Source: Roseovarius amoyensis | GTDB lineage: Bacteria > Pseudomonadota > Alphaproteobacteria > Rhodobacterales > Rhodobacteraceae | NCBI RefSeq assembly: GCF_003260265.1 | Contig: NZ_QITQ01000001.1 | Location: 124,001 to 188,000 of the forward strand | Direction of reading: 5' to 3' | DNA: 64,000 bases | In this document: piece by piece, positions 1 through 11,822 of the stretch | Layout: the number at the start of each line of letters is the position of its first letter | Position numbering within the stretch: position 1 is the first letter of the stretch | Made by a program: the position numbers and the translations under genes | The notes under the pieces: generated by a model | Seen by the model: the letters and a program-made list of their open reading frames with translations, nothing else | Database searches by the model: none | What the model was told of the DNA's origin: nothing

Positions 1-1
1 C

Positions 2-223
2 CGCCTGTACCAGTTCCTGCGCGAATTCGCCGCCTCCAGACCCAACGGCGGGCATGTCACCCTGCCGATGTGCCGGCGCGACATCGCAGACCATCTGGGT
101 CTGACGCCGGAAACCGTAAGCCGCGCCTTCGGCAATCTGAGGCGCAAAGGTCTGATCGAGCTTTTGACCCCGGAAAAATACCGGATCAGCGACCCGGCCG
201 GACAAGGCGCAAGCCCGCCCTGA
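2..223 (+). CDS. Crp/Fnr-family transcriptional regulator, C-terminal part (5' end outside window)
   Basis: The open frame enters from the left edge and ends at TGA 221-223, giving 73 residues. They contain the winged helix-turn-helix typical of FNR/FixK/DNR proteins: RRDIADHLGLTPETVSRAF is the recognition-helix segment, followed by a wing ending in EKYRISD. The effector domain (iron-sulfur, haem or none) lies outside the window, so FNR, FixK and DNR cannot be told apart. It converges on atpG. Because FNR-type boxes control the promoter region at the far end of that unit (around 11.6 kb), this protein is a candidate local regulator, which is an inference. Confidence 0.85.
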   Translation, partial: RLYQFLREFAASRPNGGHVTLPMCRRDIADHLGLTPETVSRAFGNLRRKGLIELLTPEKYRISDPAGQGASPP

Positions 224-266
224 TCCAGGCAGCCTGATACCGCGAACCAGCAAGGTTCATGCGCCA

Positions 267-1196
267 TCAGGGCCCGGCGAGTGTTTTTTGCCCGTCGGCA
301 CCCCCGGCTTGAGACGCCCTTTTCTTCAGCGCCTCGAACCCGATTATGACATCAAGCAGTTCGGTGGTGATCTCGCTCTGACGCAGGGCGCGCATGTCGG
401 ATTGCAGCTCTTCCAGCCGGTCATCGACCGAGTTTTCCGCTTGCTGCATCAGCGCCAGGCGGGCGGCGTTTTCCGTAACCATCGCCTCGGCAGAGGCCCG
501 GAACAGGCTGGCGAACAGGTGCCCCCGAACCAGCGACATGAACAGCTCTTCACGCGGCATCGAAAAGCCCGGCAGGCTGCGCGACGCCCAGGGCCGCGCC
601 TGCAGCTCGGCCACAAGCGCGGGGTCGAGCGGCAAAAGCACCGTAATTTTCGGCGCCTGCGCCCCGCCCTCGCCCCGCGCGAAATAGGCCAGTGAGACAG
701 ACACGTCATGGGCGAGGCTGTCGCGCCGGATCTCGTCCAGCTTCTGCGTGAGAAGGTTCGCAAGCCGCCCGATCCCGTCAACCGAGGCAGGGGGAAAGAA
801 CGGCTTTCCGACGCCGATCCCCTGATCCGCCAGCGCATCCGCCATCTGGGCGCCCACACACAGGACAGTCGTTTGCGCACCGTCATCGGCGTTGACAGCC
901 TGCGCGACATGCGCGGCAAGCGTTTCGTTGTAGTTCCCGCAAAGCCCGTGATCCGAGCCAAAGACGACCATCACCCGCGCGCCGCCATCGGGCCTGGGCG
1001 CGGTCATCGGCCCGGATTGCGACAGGAAGGCGTGCAACCCCAGCAGAACCGTGTCGTGATAGGCCTCGATGGCGCGGGCCGCGTGTTCGTAGGGGGCGGC
1101 GTTGATGACGGACAGCGTTTTCATCGTGTGAACCACGCTGCGGATGCCCTGCATGCTGGCCGTACGCCGGGCAAGCGTTTCAAGCGTTTGCGCCAT
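267..1196 (-). CDS. atpG: N-type ATPase gamma subunit
   Basis: This 309-residue protein has the N-terminal helix start ([20 protein letters not shown]) and the C-terminal helix ending in [17 protein letters not shown] that form the gamma coiled-coil shaft. The shaft couples the alpha/beta head to the c-ring. It is the last gene of a minus-strand atpDCQRBEFAG series, the order described for N-ATPases, and overlaps atpA by 17 bases. The family is often shorter and more divergent in N-ATPases than in housekeeping F-type enzymes. The start ATG overlaps the end of atpA, so translational coupling is likely. Confidence 0.93.
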   Translation of the reverse strand: MAQTLETLARRTASMQGIRSVVHTMKTLSVINAAPYEHAARAIEAYHDTVLLGLHAFLSQSGPMTAPRPDGGARVMVVFGSDHGLCGNYNETLAAHVAQAVNADDGAQTTVLCVGAQMADALADQGIGVGKPFFPPASVDGIGRLANLLTQKLDEIRRDSLAHDVSVSLAYFARGEGGAQAPKITVLLPLDPALVAELQARPWASRSLPGFSMPREELFMSLVRGHLFASLFRASAEAMVTENAARLALMQQAENSVDDRLEELQSDMRALRQSEITTELLDVIIGFEALKKRASQAGGADGQKTLAGP

Positions 1197-2718
1197 CGTG
1201 CCCCACCACTGTATCGCGCGCCTGCCGGGCGATTTCCCCCATGCGTTCGCGCGCGTCTTCGTCCAGGTTTTCGCCTTGCGCGATTTGCTGCGCCAGGTCG
1301 CCCAGTTCCCCGGCGGCGGCTTTCCTGATGGCCGCCATGACGGCGAAGGTGTCGTGTTCGCCCAACCCGTCGAGCTGCCCCCCCATCGCCGCGACCAGCA
1401 CCGCCAGTTGTTCGACTACCGGGATCGGGTCGCGCTCTGGCTGGCGCAGGGAGGCACGAACCGCCGCACCGCGGGTCAGCCGCGCGCGCGTCGCGTCGTC
1501 AAGGCGGGTGCCGAAACGGGCGAAATCCTCCAACTCCTCGAACTGCGACAGGGTTACGCGCAGATTGCCGGCGACCGAGCGGAACGCCTTGCTCTGCGCC
1601 TTGCCGCCCACCCGGCTGACCGACACGCCCAGATCGACCGCAGGAAACTGGTTCTTGCGAACTAGACGGGGCGACAGATAGATCTGCCCGTCGGTGATCG
1701 AGATGAGGTTGGTCGGAATATAGGCCGACAGGTTTTCAGCCTGCGTCTCGACGACCGGCAGCACGGTGATGGACCCGCCACCGACCGCGTCGGAGAACTG
1801 ACCGGCGCGTTCCAGCAGCCGGGCATGGATATAGAAGATGTCGCCGGGGAACGCCTCGCGCCCCGGCGGGCGGCGCAGCAACAGCGACAATTCCCGGTAG
1901 GACCGCGCGTGATGGGTCAGGTCATCCAGAACCACCAGCACATCGCGCCCCTGCCCGGCAAAATACTCGGCCATGGTCATCGCCGCATAGGGCGCGACAT
2001 AGGCCAGGCCCGCGGCATCCTCGTCGCCGGCGGACATGATGATAGTGCGCGGCATCATCCCGCCATCGCGGATCGCGCCGATCACCTTGGCCACCGCATC
2101 GCCACGCTGGCCAATGGCGCAGTAGATGCAGATCACGTCGGTGGATTTCTGGTTGAGGATCGCATCCACCGCCACCGATGTCTTGCCGGTCTGGCGGTCA
2201 CCGATCACCAGTTGCCGCTGGCCCAGCCCGATGGGAACCGCCGCGTCGATCGCCGTGATCCCCGTGGCCAGCGGGCGCGTGATTGCCTTGCGCTCCAGTA
2301 TCTTTGGGGCTTCGGCCTCGACCGGGCGCACCGCCTCGGCCTTGATCGCGCCCTTGCCGTCGCGCGCATCACCCAGAGGCCCGACAACACGCCCCAACAG
2401 CCCGGGGCCGACCCTGGTGCTGACAACCCTGCGGGTGCGCATCACGCCTTCGCCAACGGCAACGCCGTCGGACGCCCCCAGCAGGGCTACGCCCATGCGC
2501 CCCGGCTCCAGGTCCAGCACGACACCCTGCACCCCGCTTTCAAAGCGCAGCAACTCGTCCGACAGGGCGCGTTCCAGGCCGGTCACGATGGCGATGCCAT
2601 CCGCCACCTCGGCCACTTGCCCGATCTCGCTGACGCGCGGCGCGGGGGCGGGGCTGTCAAGCAGCGCCTGCAACAGCCACTCTGGGCCGGTGTCGATGCG
2701 GCCCGCCTCAGTGCCCAT
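1180..2718 (-). CDS. atpA: N-type ATPase alpha subunit
   Basis: 512 residues with the nucleotide-binding P-loop GDRQTGKT and the conserved [25 protein letters not shown] region of non-catalytic alpha subunits. It forms the hexameric head with AtpD. The gene overlaps atpF upstream by 11 bases and atpG downstream by 17, as expected in a tightly coupled operon. No delta gene (atpH) lies next to it, unlike the housekeeping alphaproteobacterial atpHAGDC order. This supports the N-type assignment. Confidence 0.95.
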   Translation of the reverse strand: MGTEAGRIDTGPEWLLQALLDSPAPAPRVSEIGQVAEVADGIAIVTGLERALSDELLRFESGVQGVVLDLEPGRMGVALLGASDGVAVGEGVMRTRRVVSTRVGPGLLGRVVGPLGDARDGKGAIKAEAVRPVEAEAPKILERKAITRPLATGITAIDAAVPIGLGQRQLVIGDRQTGKTSVAVDAILNQKSTDVICIYCAIGQRGDAVAKVIGAIRDGGMMPRTIIMSAGDEDAAGLAYVAPYAAMTMAEYFAGQGRDVLVVLDDLTHHARSYRELSLLLRRPPGREAFPGDIFYIHARLLERAGQFSDAVGGGSITVLPVVETQAENLSAYIPTNLISITDGQIYLSPRLVRKNQFPAVDLGVSVSRVGGKAQSKAFRSVAGNLRVTLSQFEELEDFARFGTRLDDATRARLTRGAAVRASLRQPERDPIPVVEQLAVLVAAMGGQLDGLGEHDTFAVMAAIRKAAAGELGDLAQQIAQGENLDEDARERMGEIARQARDTVVGHDGANA

Positions 2719-3478
2719 TGCCCTGCACCTTCAGATCGGCCCCCCTGGCAAGCTGATCAGAGATCAATGCATCGAGCCCGTCGATATATGAATCGATGCT
2801 CCAGGCCACTTGCGCACCCCCCATCCGCAGCACCAGCCCCGGCGCCTGCTCGGTGTCGGTCTCGAACCCGACCGAGGTGCCGGGGAACAGGGCCGTCAGG
2901 TCCGCTGTCAGCGTCTCTTGCACCTTCGGCGGCAAGGGGTCGCGGCTGGTGATCGTTGCCGCCCCGGCCTGCCCTGCCGCGCGGCGCAGTTCTTCGGTCA
3001 TCGGGCGGATCTTGCGAACAAGCTGATGCGCCATGCGCGCCTCCAGCGTCTCGTCCGCGAGGTCGCTCAGGGCCTTGCGGGTCAGCGACAACAGCGCGTC
3101 GGCCCCGGCGGCATGCAGCCTGGCGGCATATTTGCGCGCCTCATCGTCCAGATGGGCCTGCCAGTTCTCGTGCTCGTGCTCCATCCGCTGCTGTGCTTCG
3201 GCCAGCAACGCGTCGCGCTGTGCCTCGGCCTCTTTGCGAACCTTTTCCTGCATTTCGGACTGCGCGACATGCAGGGCGCGCAGCTTTTGCTGGTACTCCG
3301 CCTCGACCGCCGCCGCCTCGGCTTTTTGCTGCGCCGCCTCCTGCATCCGGGCAGTGATCTCGGCCTCGCGGGCGTCGATGCCATCCAGGATGGGACGGTA
3401 GAGGAACCGCTTCAACAGCCAGACCAGCACCAGAAAGTTGGCGATCTGGGCCGCGACGGTGATCCAGTCTATCGACAT
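2708..3478 (-). CDS. atpF: N-type ATPase b subunit (long form)
   Basis: 256 residues with one N-terminal membrane segment (about residues 5-25, [20 protein letters not shown]), a long charged Ala/Glu/Gln-rich coiled coil to about residue 130, and a globular C-terminal part. Ordinary bacterial b subunits are about 160 residues. The extra C-terminal region is typical of N-ATPases, which lack a separate delta subunit, and probably takes over the stator attachment role. It starts three bases after atpE ends and overlaps atpA. Confidence 0.92.
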   Translation of the reverse strand: MSIDWITVAAQIANFLVLVWLLKRFLYRPILDGIDAREAEITARMQEAAQQKAEAAAVEAEYQQKLRALHVAQSEMQEKVRKEAEAQRDALLAEAQQRMEHEHENWQAHLDDEARKYAARLHAAGADALLSLTRKALSDLADETLEARMAHQLVRKIRPMTEELRRAAGQAGAATITSRDPLPPKVQETLTADLTALFPGTSVGFETDTEQAPGLVLRMGGAQVAWSIDSYIDGLDALISDQLARGADLKVQGNGH

Positions 3479-3481
3479 GGC

Positions 3482-3769
3482 TCAGCCGCCCGCGGCCTGT
3501 GCCGCGTCCAGCGCGGCGGTCCAGAACGGGTTGGCAAAGATCAGGATCATCGCGACGACGAAACAGTAGATCGCCGTCGACTCGATCATGGCAAGGCTGA
3601 CGAACAGCGTGCGCGAAATGGTCGGCGCCGCGTCGGGCTGTTGCGCGATCGCGCTCAGCGCGGTGGCGCTGGCACGCCCTTCGCCCAGTGCCGGACCGAT
3701 GGCACCGAACGACACGGTCAGACCCGCGGTAAAGATGGAAACGGCAGCGATGATGGCAATATCTGTCAT
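3482..3769 (-). CDS. atpE: N-type ATPase c subunit (rotor ring)
   Basis: 95 residues forming two membrane helices. Helix 1 has the small-residue pattern with Glu30 in GPALGEGRAS. Helix 2 has Glu63 in MIESTAIYCF. Aligned with the Ilyobacter sodium-binding c subunit, Glu30 takes the place of Gln32, and Glu63, Ser64, Thr65 and Tyr68 match Glu65, Ser66, Thr67 and Tyr70. Two carboxylates per hairpin is an N-ATPase trait. Sodium versus proton specificity cannot be settled from this: the Burkholderia N-ATPase c17 ring was reported to be proton-specific. Confidence 0.95.
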   Translation of the reverse strand: MTDIAIIAAVSIFTAGLTVSFGAIGPALGEGRASATALSAIAQQPDAAPTISRTLFVSLAMIESTAIYCFVVAMILIFANPFWTAALDAAQAAGG

Positions 3770-4461
3770 GGTGTATCCTTGTCGTGCTGGTTCCGGGTTC
3801 TGGGGGCGGTGGCGCTGGAGATGTAGACCGTTGCCAGGATGGCAAAGATGTAGGCCTGGATCATGCCGGTCAGCAGGCCGAGCACATCCATCACCACCGG
3901 AAAGAAGAAGGGCGCGATGCCCAGCAGGATGGCGGCGATTACCGCGCCGCTCATGATGTTTCCGTAAAGGCGGATCGCCAGGGAAATGCCGCGCGAGAAT
4001 TCGGATATGATGTTGAAGGGCAGCATCACGAAAGACGGCTGCAGATAGGTCTTGAGATACCCGACGACGCCCCGGCTGCTGACCCCGAAAAGCGGCACCG
4101 CGATCAGCACCGAGATCGCCAGCGCGGTCGTCGTCGAAAGAGAGGATGTCGGCGGCTCGAACCCCGGCACCACCAGCAGCAGGTTCGACATCGCCACGAA
4201 CAGAAACAGCGTGCCCGAGAAATACAGCAGCCGGCGCGAGGGCCCCTGGGCGATTTCCTCGATCTGGCCCTGTATGCCCTGAACGATCACCTCCAGCGTC
4301 GTACGCCAGCGGTTGGGCGGCACGTCAGGGCGCAGGTTGTGCGTGATCAGCATCGACACGACGGTCAGCAGCGCCATCACGACCCAGGTGTAAAAGATGG
4401 TCGCGTTGATGGGCACGCCCCAGAGATGCAGGATGATGGTCTGGTCCGGCGACAGGTTCAT
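3766..4461 (-). CDS. atpB: N-type ATPase a subunit
   Basis: 231 residues from the ATG at 4459-4461, which overlaps the atpR stop as ATGA. The same frame is open further upstream, but only as a shadow of atpR. It is a multi-pass membrane protein with the essential stator arginine, Arg164, in SLAIRLYGN, and the conserved helix near the C-terminus (GLLTGMIQAYIFAILATVYI). It forms the ion half-channels against the c-ring. The first helix and the PPNRWRTTLE loop are intact. Confidence 0.94.
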   Translation of the reverse strand: MNLSPDQTIILHLWGVPINATIFYTWVVMALLTVVSMLITHNLRPDVPPNRWRTTLEVIVQGIQGQIEEIAQGPSRRLLYFSGTLFLFVAMSNLLLVVPGFEPPTSSLSTTTALAISVLIAVPLFGVSSRGVVGYLKTYLQPSFVMLPFNIISEFSRGISLAIRLYGNIMSGAVIAAILLGIAPFFFPVVMDVLGLLTGMIQAYIFAILATVYISSATAPRTRNQHDKDTP

Positions 4462-4769
4462 GACGACGCCCCCCTTGCATCCGCTGCATCCGCGCCGGCG
4501 CGGGCAAGCGTCGTGGCGACAAAGCGCGCGACAAGGAACGCGATGGCGTATCCCAGCGCGGCCCAGGGCCCGCCCTGCCGGGCGATGACCCAGCCGACCC
4601 ACAACAGCGCCGCGATCCGCAACGCCGCGCTCAGCGACAGCAGGCCGACAAGGTTGTTGCGGCGCAGGACAAGCCGTATGCCAAGGGCCAGCCCGACGAA
4701 ATAGACGGCCCCCATCACAAGGCCAACGCCAAGCCCCACCATCATGGCGGTCCAGTCGACAGGAATCAT
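4458..4769 (-). CDS. atpR: N-type ATPase accessory membrane protein AtpR
   Basis: 103 residues with three predicted membrane segments (about 8-32, 41-62 and 68-88). Arginines lie inside or at the edge of the membrane (Arg51 in AALRIAALLW, Arg82). AtpR occurs only in N-ATPase operons; its intramembrane arginines have been proposed to interact with the c-subunit carboxylates during ring assembly. The four-base overlaps with atpQ and atpB (ATGA) and the position between them fit the family exactly. Confidence 0.9.
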   Translation of the reverse strand: MIPVDWTAMMVGLGVGLVMGAVYFVGLALGIRLVLRRNNLVGLLSLSAALRIAALLWVGWVIARQGGPWAALGYAIAFLVARFVATTLARAGADAADARGASS

Positions 4770-5049
4770 CTGTCACCCCCTTCCTTGCTGATCCAGACGG
4801 CGGCTATGAAGGCACCCAGCACAACCCCGGCCAGGATCAGCGCGATGGTCCAGGAAAACGCCTGCGGCGCCACCCGGTCCAGCCAAAGCCCCAGAAACGC
4901 CCCGCCCACCGTGGGCACGGCGATGGACCAGCCGATCATGCCGAAGGTGCCGATCCCGCGCAGCGGGCTTGGCCCCGGATGATCGCGGGTCGATTTCATC
5001 CGCTTTGCCTGGCGCGCGATCTTGTCGGCGGGCTTTTCGGGGTCTCTTG

Positions 5050-5053
<4 letters not shown>
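4766..5053 (-). CDS. atpQ: N-type ATPase AtpQ (AtpI-like)
   Basis: 95 residues: a basic soluble N-terminus followed by two membrane helices (about 39-57 and 67-88) joined by a short loop, GLWLDRVAP. This is the AtpI/AtpQ small-protein family associated with c-ring assembly and magnesium or calcium transport. It overlaps atpC and atpR by four bases each. AtpQ is one of the two markers separating N-type from housekeeping F-type ATPase operons. Confidence 0.88.
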
Positions 5054-6860
<1,807 letters not shown>

Positions 6861-7772
6861 TCACCCCTGTTTGGACACGCGGGTGCCGGCCGTGCCATCG
6901 AGGATCGCCAGCGCATCGGCCAGCCGGCCAATGCCCGCGATGCCGCCCAGCTCCGCGAAATCGCAAGCTGCCGTCAACTTGGGGCCCATCGAGCCCTTGG
7001 GCAAGTCCAGCGCGCAGCCCTCATCCGGTGTCAGGAGGCGCAATGGCGTGGCGGCGTCGGTGCCGAAGTCCTGATAGACCGCGTCGACATCGGTCAGCAG
7101 CAGCAGCGCATCGGCGCCGATATCAGCCGCCAGCAGGGCGCTGGCCGCGTCCTTGTCGATAACCGCCTCTATGCCGATCATGCTGCCATCGGGCCGGCGC
7201 AGCACCGGGATGCCGCCGCCGCCCGCACATATCACGATCACGCCCTGATCCAGCAGCAGGCGCACCAGCCGCAGGTCGGGAATTTCGACGGGCCTGGGCG
7301 ACGGCACCACGCGGCGCCAATACTTGCCATCCTGCGCGATGGTCCAGCCCGCCGCCTTGGCGCGCGCCTCGGCCTCTTCCCTAGAATAGACGGGGCCGAC
7401 GAACTTGGTCGGCCTCGCAAAGGCGGGGTCATGCGCATCCACCACGACCTGGGTCAGAAGGGTTGCAACCGCGTGGTCATGGCCGAGCGCGTTTTCCAGC
7501 TCCTGCTCGATCAGGTAGCCGATCATGCCCTCGGTCTCGGCCCCCAGCACATCCAGTGGATAGGCCTCGTCGGGCTTGTAGGCGGCGCCCTGCAGCGCCA
7601 GCAACCCCACCTGCGGGCCGTTGCCGTGGGTGATGATCAACTGGTGCCCGGCGCGCACGATCCGCGCCAGTGCCTCTGCCGCCATCCTGACATTGGCGCG
7701 CTGCGTTTGCGCGGTCAGGGGTTGCCCCCGCCGCAACAGCGCATTGCCCCCTACCGCTGCGACGACCAGCAT
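6861..7772 (-). CDS. arcC: Carbamate kinase
   Basis: 303 residues from the ATG at 7770-7772 (MLVVAAVGGNALLRRG). The frame extends further upstream but runs into arcB. Amino-acid-kinase family features are GGNAL near the N-terminus, ITHGNGPQVG, ICAGGGGIPV and the KGSMGPK loop. It converts carbamoyl phosphate and ADP to ATP, carbon dioxide and ammonia, the ATP-yielding last step of the arginine deiminase pathway. It starts one base after the arcB stop and is followed nine bases later by atpD. Confidence 0.95.
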   Translation of the reverse strand: MLVVAAVGGNALLRRGQPLTAQTQRANVRMAAEALARIVRAGHQLIITHGNGPQVGLLALQGAAYKPDEAYPLDVLGAETEGMIGYLIEQELENALGHDHAVATLLTQVVVDAHDPAFARPTKFVGPVYSREEAEARAKAAGWTIAQDGKYWRRVVPSPRPVEIPDLRLVRLLLDQGVIVICAGGGGIPVLRRPDGSMIGIEAVIDKDAASALLAADIGADALLLLTDVDAVYQDFGTDAATPLRLLTPDEGCALDLPKGSMGPKLTAACDFAELGGIAGIGRLADALAILDGTAGTRVSKQG

Positions 7773-7773
7773 C

Positions 7774-8775
7774 TCAGGCCCCCAGCGTGGCGACGAGAAC
7801 CGCCTTGATGGTGTGCATCCGGTTCTCGGCCTGATCAAAGACGATCGAGGCCTCGCTTTCGAACACCTCTTCGGTCACTTCCATGGCGTCCAGCCCGAAC
7901 TCGGCCTGGATCTCGGCGCCGACGGTTGTCTCGGTGTTGTGGAACGCCGGCAGGCAATGCATGAACCGCGCGCGCGAATTGCCGGTTTTCGCCATCACAT
8001 CCGCCGTCACCTGGTAGGGCTTGAGCAGCTTGATGCGCTCGGCCCATTTTTCCTTGGGTTCTCCCATCGACACCCAGACATCGGTATAGATGAAATCCAC
8101 CCCCTTGACGGCCGTGCCGACATCTTCGGTGATGTTCACCCGCGCACCCGTCTCGGCGGCGATCGCGCGCGCCTCGTCAATGATGGCGTCGGCCGGCCAG
8201 CAGGCCCTGGGCGCGCAAAGGCGCACATCCATGCCCATCTTGGCCCCGCCGATCAGCAGGCTGTCGCCCATGTTGTTACCCGCATCACCAAGAAAGGCAT
8301 AGGCGACCTGGTGCAGGGGCTTTTCGACATGCTCCCGCATGGTCAACAGATCGGCAAGGATCTGGGTCGGGTGAAACTCATCGGTCAGCCCGTTGTAGAC
8401 GGGCACGCCGGAATAGCGCGCCAGTTGATCCACCACATCCTGACCAAATCCGCGATATTCGATGGCGTCATAGATACGCCCCAGCACCCGCGCCGTGTCC
8501 TTGACCGATTCCTTGTGACCGATATGCGTGCCCGTCGGCCCCAGATAGGTGACGCGTGCGCCCTGGTCATAGGCTGCCACCTCGAAGCCCACGCGCGTGC
8601 GGGTGCTGTCCTTTTCGAATATCAGGGCGATGTCCTTGCCCTGCAGCCTTGGCACCTCGGTGCCGGCATATTTCGCCGCCTTCAGGTCGGCGGCCAGTGT
8701 CAGCAGAAAGCCGATTTCGCGCGGGGAATAATCCCGCAGGGTCAGGAAATGCCTGTTTTTCAGGTTGTAAGCCAT
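7774..8775 (-). CDS. arcB: Ornithine carbamoyltransferase (catabolic by context)
   Basis: 333 residues, longer than most anabolic ArgF proteins and typical of catabolic ArcB. It has the carbamoyl-phosphate loop [12 protein letters not shown], the ornithine motif FMHCLPAFH and the SMG-type loop [14 protein letters not shown]. It splits citrulline with phosphate into ornithine and carbamoyl phosphate. It lies 17 bases downstream of arcA and abuts arcC. An anabolic role is possible in principle, but the context argues for degradation. Confidence 0.93.
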   Translation of the reverse strand: MAYNLKNRHFLTLRDYSPREIGFLLTLAADLKAAKYAGTEVPRLQGKDIALIFEKDSTRTRVGFEVAAYDQGARVTYLGPTGTHIGHKESVKDTARVLGRIYDAIEYRGFGQDVVDQLARYSGVPVYNGLTDEFHPTQILADLLTMREHVEKPLHQVAYAFLGDAGNNMGDSLLIGGAKMGMDVRLCAPRACWPADAIIDEARAIAAETGARVNITEDVGTAVKGVDFIYTDVWVSMGEPKEKWAERIKLLKPYQVTADVMAKTGNSRARFMHCLPAFHNTETTVGAEIQAEFGLDAMEVTEEVFESEASIVFDQAENRMHTIKAVLVATLGA

Positions 8776-8792
8776 CTGGTTTGCCTTTCAGG

Positions 8793-10022
8793 TCAGACCG
8801 GGTCGCGCACGGTGGGACAGCTCATGCAATGGCCACCGCCACGCCCGCGCCCAAGCTCGGCGCCGGGGATGGCCAGCACCTCTATGCCTGCGGCCTTGAG
8901 GGCGGCGTTGGTGTCGTCGTTGCGGTCGTAGCCGATGACAACGCCGGGGCGCAGCGCCAGCACGTTGTTGCCGTCATTCCACTGTTCGCGCGCACGCTCT
9001 TCCTCGGTCTCGCCGCCGGTGGGCACGATATCGAGCTTCTTGTAGCCAAGCACCTCGGCCACGATGTCGAAGATCGGGCGCGGGTCGTGACGGAACTGCA
9101 GCGGAGCCGTCCCCTCGCCCGGGCGAATATCATAGCAGACCAGTTCGTCGGCGACCTCCTTGAAGGTCGTGACGACAGGGCCTCCGCAGAGGGTAAAGAC
9201 GGTATCGAGATGCATCGCCGCCCGCGATTTCGGGATGGCAAAGGCCAGAACCCGTTGTGCGGCGCCCGTATCGAAAAGCGCCTCAGCCATTTGCCCGACA
9301 CCCTGGGGCGATGACCGCTCGCCCATGCCGACCAGAACCGTGCCGTTGCCCACCGGCATGATGTCGCCCCCTTCCAGGGTCGCCAGCCCGTGATCAACGG
9401 TCGGGTCGCCCCAGTGGACCGTCGTTCTGCCCGCAAAGTTCGGATGGAACTTGTAGATCGCGGTGTTCAGCAGTGTTTCGGGGCGCCGTGCCGCCCAATG
9501 CATCGGGTTGACGGTGACGCCCTCATAGATCCACGCGGAATTGTCACGGGTGAACAAGGCGTTGGGCAGCGGCGGCAGGATAAAGCCATGCTGGCCCAGG
9601 TAGCTGCCGAACAGGCCCGAGGGCTTGAACGGCAGGTCATCGGCGGCCAGCCCGCCCAGCAGATACTCGGCCAGCTGCGCACCAGGCAGCTCATCCATCC
9701 AGGCGCGCAGATCGGACATCATGCCGACGCCGATATGGTCGGGCGTGATCCGGTGATCGAGCACCCAGTCCCGCCCGTCGGGAATATCCAGCGTCTCGGC
9801 CAGCAGGTCATTGACGTCCAGAACCTCGGCCCCCTGTTCGCGCATCGTGTCGGCGAAAACGTCGTGGTCCTTCTGCGCCTGCTTGACCCAGAACACGTCG
9901 TCGAAGAGCAGCTCTTCGCAGTTTCGCGGCGTCAGGCGGCGGTGGGCAAGGCCGGGACGGCACACGACGACCTGCCGCAGCACACCGGTTTCGGAGTGAA
10001 CTCCGAGCGATCGTTCAGTCAT
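8793..10022 (-). CDS. arcA: Arginine deiminase
   Basis: 409 residues of the guanidino-group-modifying superfamily, with the catalytic cysteine near the C-terminus in [11 protein letters not shown]. Conserved features include [33 protein letters not shown] and ALEGGD-like [11 protein letters not shown]. It hydrolyses arginine to citrulline and ammonia. It is second in the arc-atp unit, 21 bases after the transporter gene, with a GGAAAGGAGAAG-type ribosome-binding site in the gap. Confidence 0.96.
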   Translation of the reverse strand: MTERSLGVHSETGVLRQVVVCRPGLAHRRLTPRNCEELLFDDVFWVKQAQKDHDVFADTMREQGAEVLDVNDLLAETLDIPDGRDWVLDHRITPDHIGVGMMSDLRAWMDELPGAQLAEYLLGGLAADDLPFKPSGLFGSYLGQHGFILPPLPNALFTRDNSAWIYEGVTVNPMHWAARRPETLLNTAIYKFHPNFAGRTTVHWGDPTVDHGLATLEGGDIMPVGNGTVLVGMGERSSPQGVGQMAEALFDTGAAQRVLAFAIPKSRAAMHLDTVFTLCGGPVVTTFKEVADELVCYDIRPGEGTAPLQFRHDPRPIFDIVAEVLGYKKLDIVPTGGETEEERAREQWNDGNNVLALRPGVVIGYDRNDDTNAALKAAGIEVLAIPGAELGRGRGGGHCMSCPTVRDPV

Positions 10023-10043
10023 CTTCTTCTCCTTTCCGGGCTC

Positions 10044-11489
10044 TCAAAGAGCGGCTGCGATACTGATCGCGGCGCAGCACAGAACCACCAGGACAACCAG
10101 CAGCGGCCAGATGAAGACCAGCCAGCGGTCATAGGGCACGCGGCCGATCGCCAGCCCGCCGACCACCACCGCGTAGGTCGGAGCGATGAGGTTGGTGATG
10201 CCGATCGCCGTCTGAAACGAGGTCACGGCCAGTTCACGCCCGACACCGGCGAAATCCGACAGCGGCGCAAGGATCGGCATGGACAACACCGCAAGGCCCG
10301 AGGTCGAGGGCACGATAAAGCTCAGCAACGCTTCGGTCCCGAACATGGCGTTGACGTAGGCGATGCTCGACATGCCCGTGATCTTTCCCTCGAAGAAATT
10401 GAGGATCGTGGCCGTGATCATGCCGTTGTCCATGACGACGACGATGCCACGCGCCAGCCCGATCACCAGCGCCACGCCCAACAGGTCGCGGGCGCCGTCC
10501 ACAAACGCGGTCGTCATGGTCTTTTCGCCCATCCAGCCGATCAGGCCGATCAGGATGGAGGACCCCAGGAACAGCGCCGACATTTCGGCCATCCACCACC
10601 CCTGCGAGGACACGCCCCAGATCATCACCGCAAATGTCACGCCGAACACGATCAGGATGATCTTTTGCTTGCCGGTAAAGCTGGCGATGCGGGTGGCGTC
10701 GTGACCTTGCAGGAAATGCGCCTCGTTCGAGTCCTTCCTGTCCGCCACGACCGAGCGCTGCGGATCCTTGCGCACCCGTTCGGCATAGCGCATCACGAAG
10801 ATGACGGCCGCCAGCCAGCTGAGTGCGAGAATGGCCAGGCGCAGCCCCATGCCCTGGGTAAAGGGAATTCCCGCCGCGTTGGAGGCGATGGCGGTCGAGA
10901 ACGGGTTGATCGTCGAGCCAAGCACACCAACACCGGCGCCCAGCATGATGATCGCCACGCCGGTGACCGCGTCATACCCCGCCGCGATCATCACCGGGAT
11001 CAGCAACGGATAGAAGGCCAGCGTTTCTTCGGCCATGCCATAGGTCGTGCCGCCCAGCGCGAACAGCGCCATCATCACCGGGATCATCCACTTTTCCCGG
11101 CCCTTCAGCCCGACGATGGACCGCTCGATGCCGGTGTTCACCGCGCCCGTCGCGTTCACGACGCCGAGAAAGCCACCGATCACCAGGACGAACAGCGACA
11201 CGTCAATCGCGTTGGCAACGTATTCCGACGGGTCATAGAAACCGGCGATCGGCGCCAGCAGCACGTCGATCAGCCCTTGTGGTTCGGCCTCGACCGTGTG
11301 GAAGGTTCCGGGCACCGGGGCGTCTTTTCCCAACGCCTCGTTCATGGCCTGGTCATACTGGCCGGCGGGCATGACCCATGTCAGCGCCGCCATCACCACG
11401 ATCAGCAGAAACAGGATCGTGTAAGCGGTCGGAAACCGGGCCGTTGAATGTTCCACCCGGCTCAGGCCTTGTTGGCTGTCGTCTTGCAT
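10044..11489 (-). CDS. YfcC/ArcD-like basic amino acid antiporter
   Basis: 481 residues with about 12 membrane segments and a short charged N-terminus (SRVEHSTARFPTAYTILFLL). This is the YfcC family in the DcuC-type superfamily, whose members in arc operons are thought to exchange arginine for ornithine. It is the first gene of the arc-atp unit; its promoter region holds an FNR-type box about 100 bases upstream. It is not the classical APC-family ArcD. Substrate is inferred from context. Confidence 0.82.
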   Translation of the reverse strand: MQDDSQQGLSRVEHSTARFPTAYTILFLLIVVMAALTWVMPAGQYDQAMNEALGKDAPVPGTFHTVEAEPQGLIDVLLAPIAGFYDPSEYVANAIDVSLFVLVIGGFLGVVNATGAVNTGIERSIVGLKGREKWMIPVMMALFALGGTTYGMAEETLAFYPLLIPVMIAAGYDAVTGVAIIMLGAGVGVLGSTINPFSTAIASNAAGIPFTQGMGLRLAILALSWLAAVIFVMRYAERVRKDPQRSVVADRKDSNEAHFLQGHDATRIASFTGKQKIILIVFGVTFAVMIWGVSSQGWWMAEMSALFLGSSILIGLIGWMGEKTMTTAFVDGARDLLGVALVIGLARGIVVVMDNGMITATILNFFEGKITGMSSIAYVNAMFGTEALLSFIVPSTSGLAVLSMPILAPLSDFAGVGRELAVTSFQTAIGITNLIAPTYAVVVGGLAIGRVPYDRWLVFIWPLLVVLVVLCCAAISIAAAL

Positions 11490-11589
11490 TGGTTTTCTCC
11501 CCTACGTTTGCCTTGGTGTCGGTCCCAAGGGGCCGGCACCAAGCGGGTGCGTCCCATGCAAATGTTAGAACTTTTGAATGCGTCCATGA

Positions 11590-11603
11590 TTGACGTGCAT
11601 CAA
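11590..11603. promoter_or_regulatory. FNR/FixK-type box upstream of arcD-like
   Basis: TTGACGTGCATCAA matches the TTGAT-N4-ATCAA consensus at 9 of 10 defined positions. It lies about 100 bases upstream of the antiporter start (11489). If the site is centred near -41 of a class II promoter, it would leave a leader of about 65 bases. It implies anaerobic activation of the arc-atp unit. Confidence 0.75.
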
Positions 11604-11747
11604 TTTGCGAAAAGATGACCAGCAGCATGACGGCGGAGAACATGCAAAGTGTCGAAGTCGGGCGGCAGACAGGCAGCGGAATGCGTGCGCGACCGCAGGC
11701 GCCCGCCCCCTTTTCGTATGCTCTCGTACCGCCTGACGTAGTGTTGA

Positions 11748-11761
11748 TTGATGCAGGTCAA
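11748..11761. promoter_or_regulatory. FNR/FixK-type box upstream of phaC
   Basis: TTGATGCAGGTCAA matches TTGAT-N4-ATCAA at 9 of 10 positions. It lies 61 bases upstream of the phaC start in the same 333-base divergent region as the box at 11590, so each arm has its own site. The 11490-11822 region holds no gene. Confidence 0.75.
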
Positions 11762-11822
11762 TCACTGCCGTTCAAATACATATATTTATCGAGATGTAAT
11801 CATTTCAGGAAAGATTCGGACA

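Noticed and set aside
9390..11447. A 685-codon open frame opposite arcA and the antiporter gene
   Set aside because: It is rich in Arg, His, Gln and Asp without domains, as expected of the antisense of GC-rich genes, and two well-supported genes cover it.
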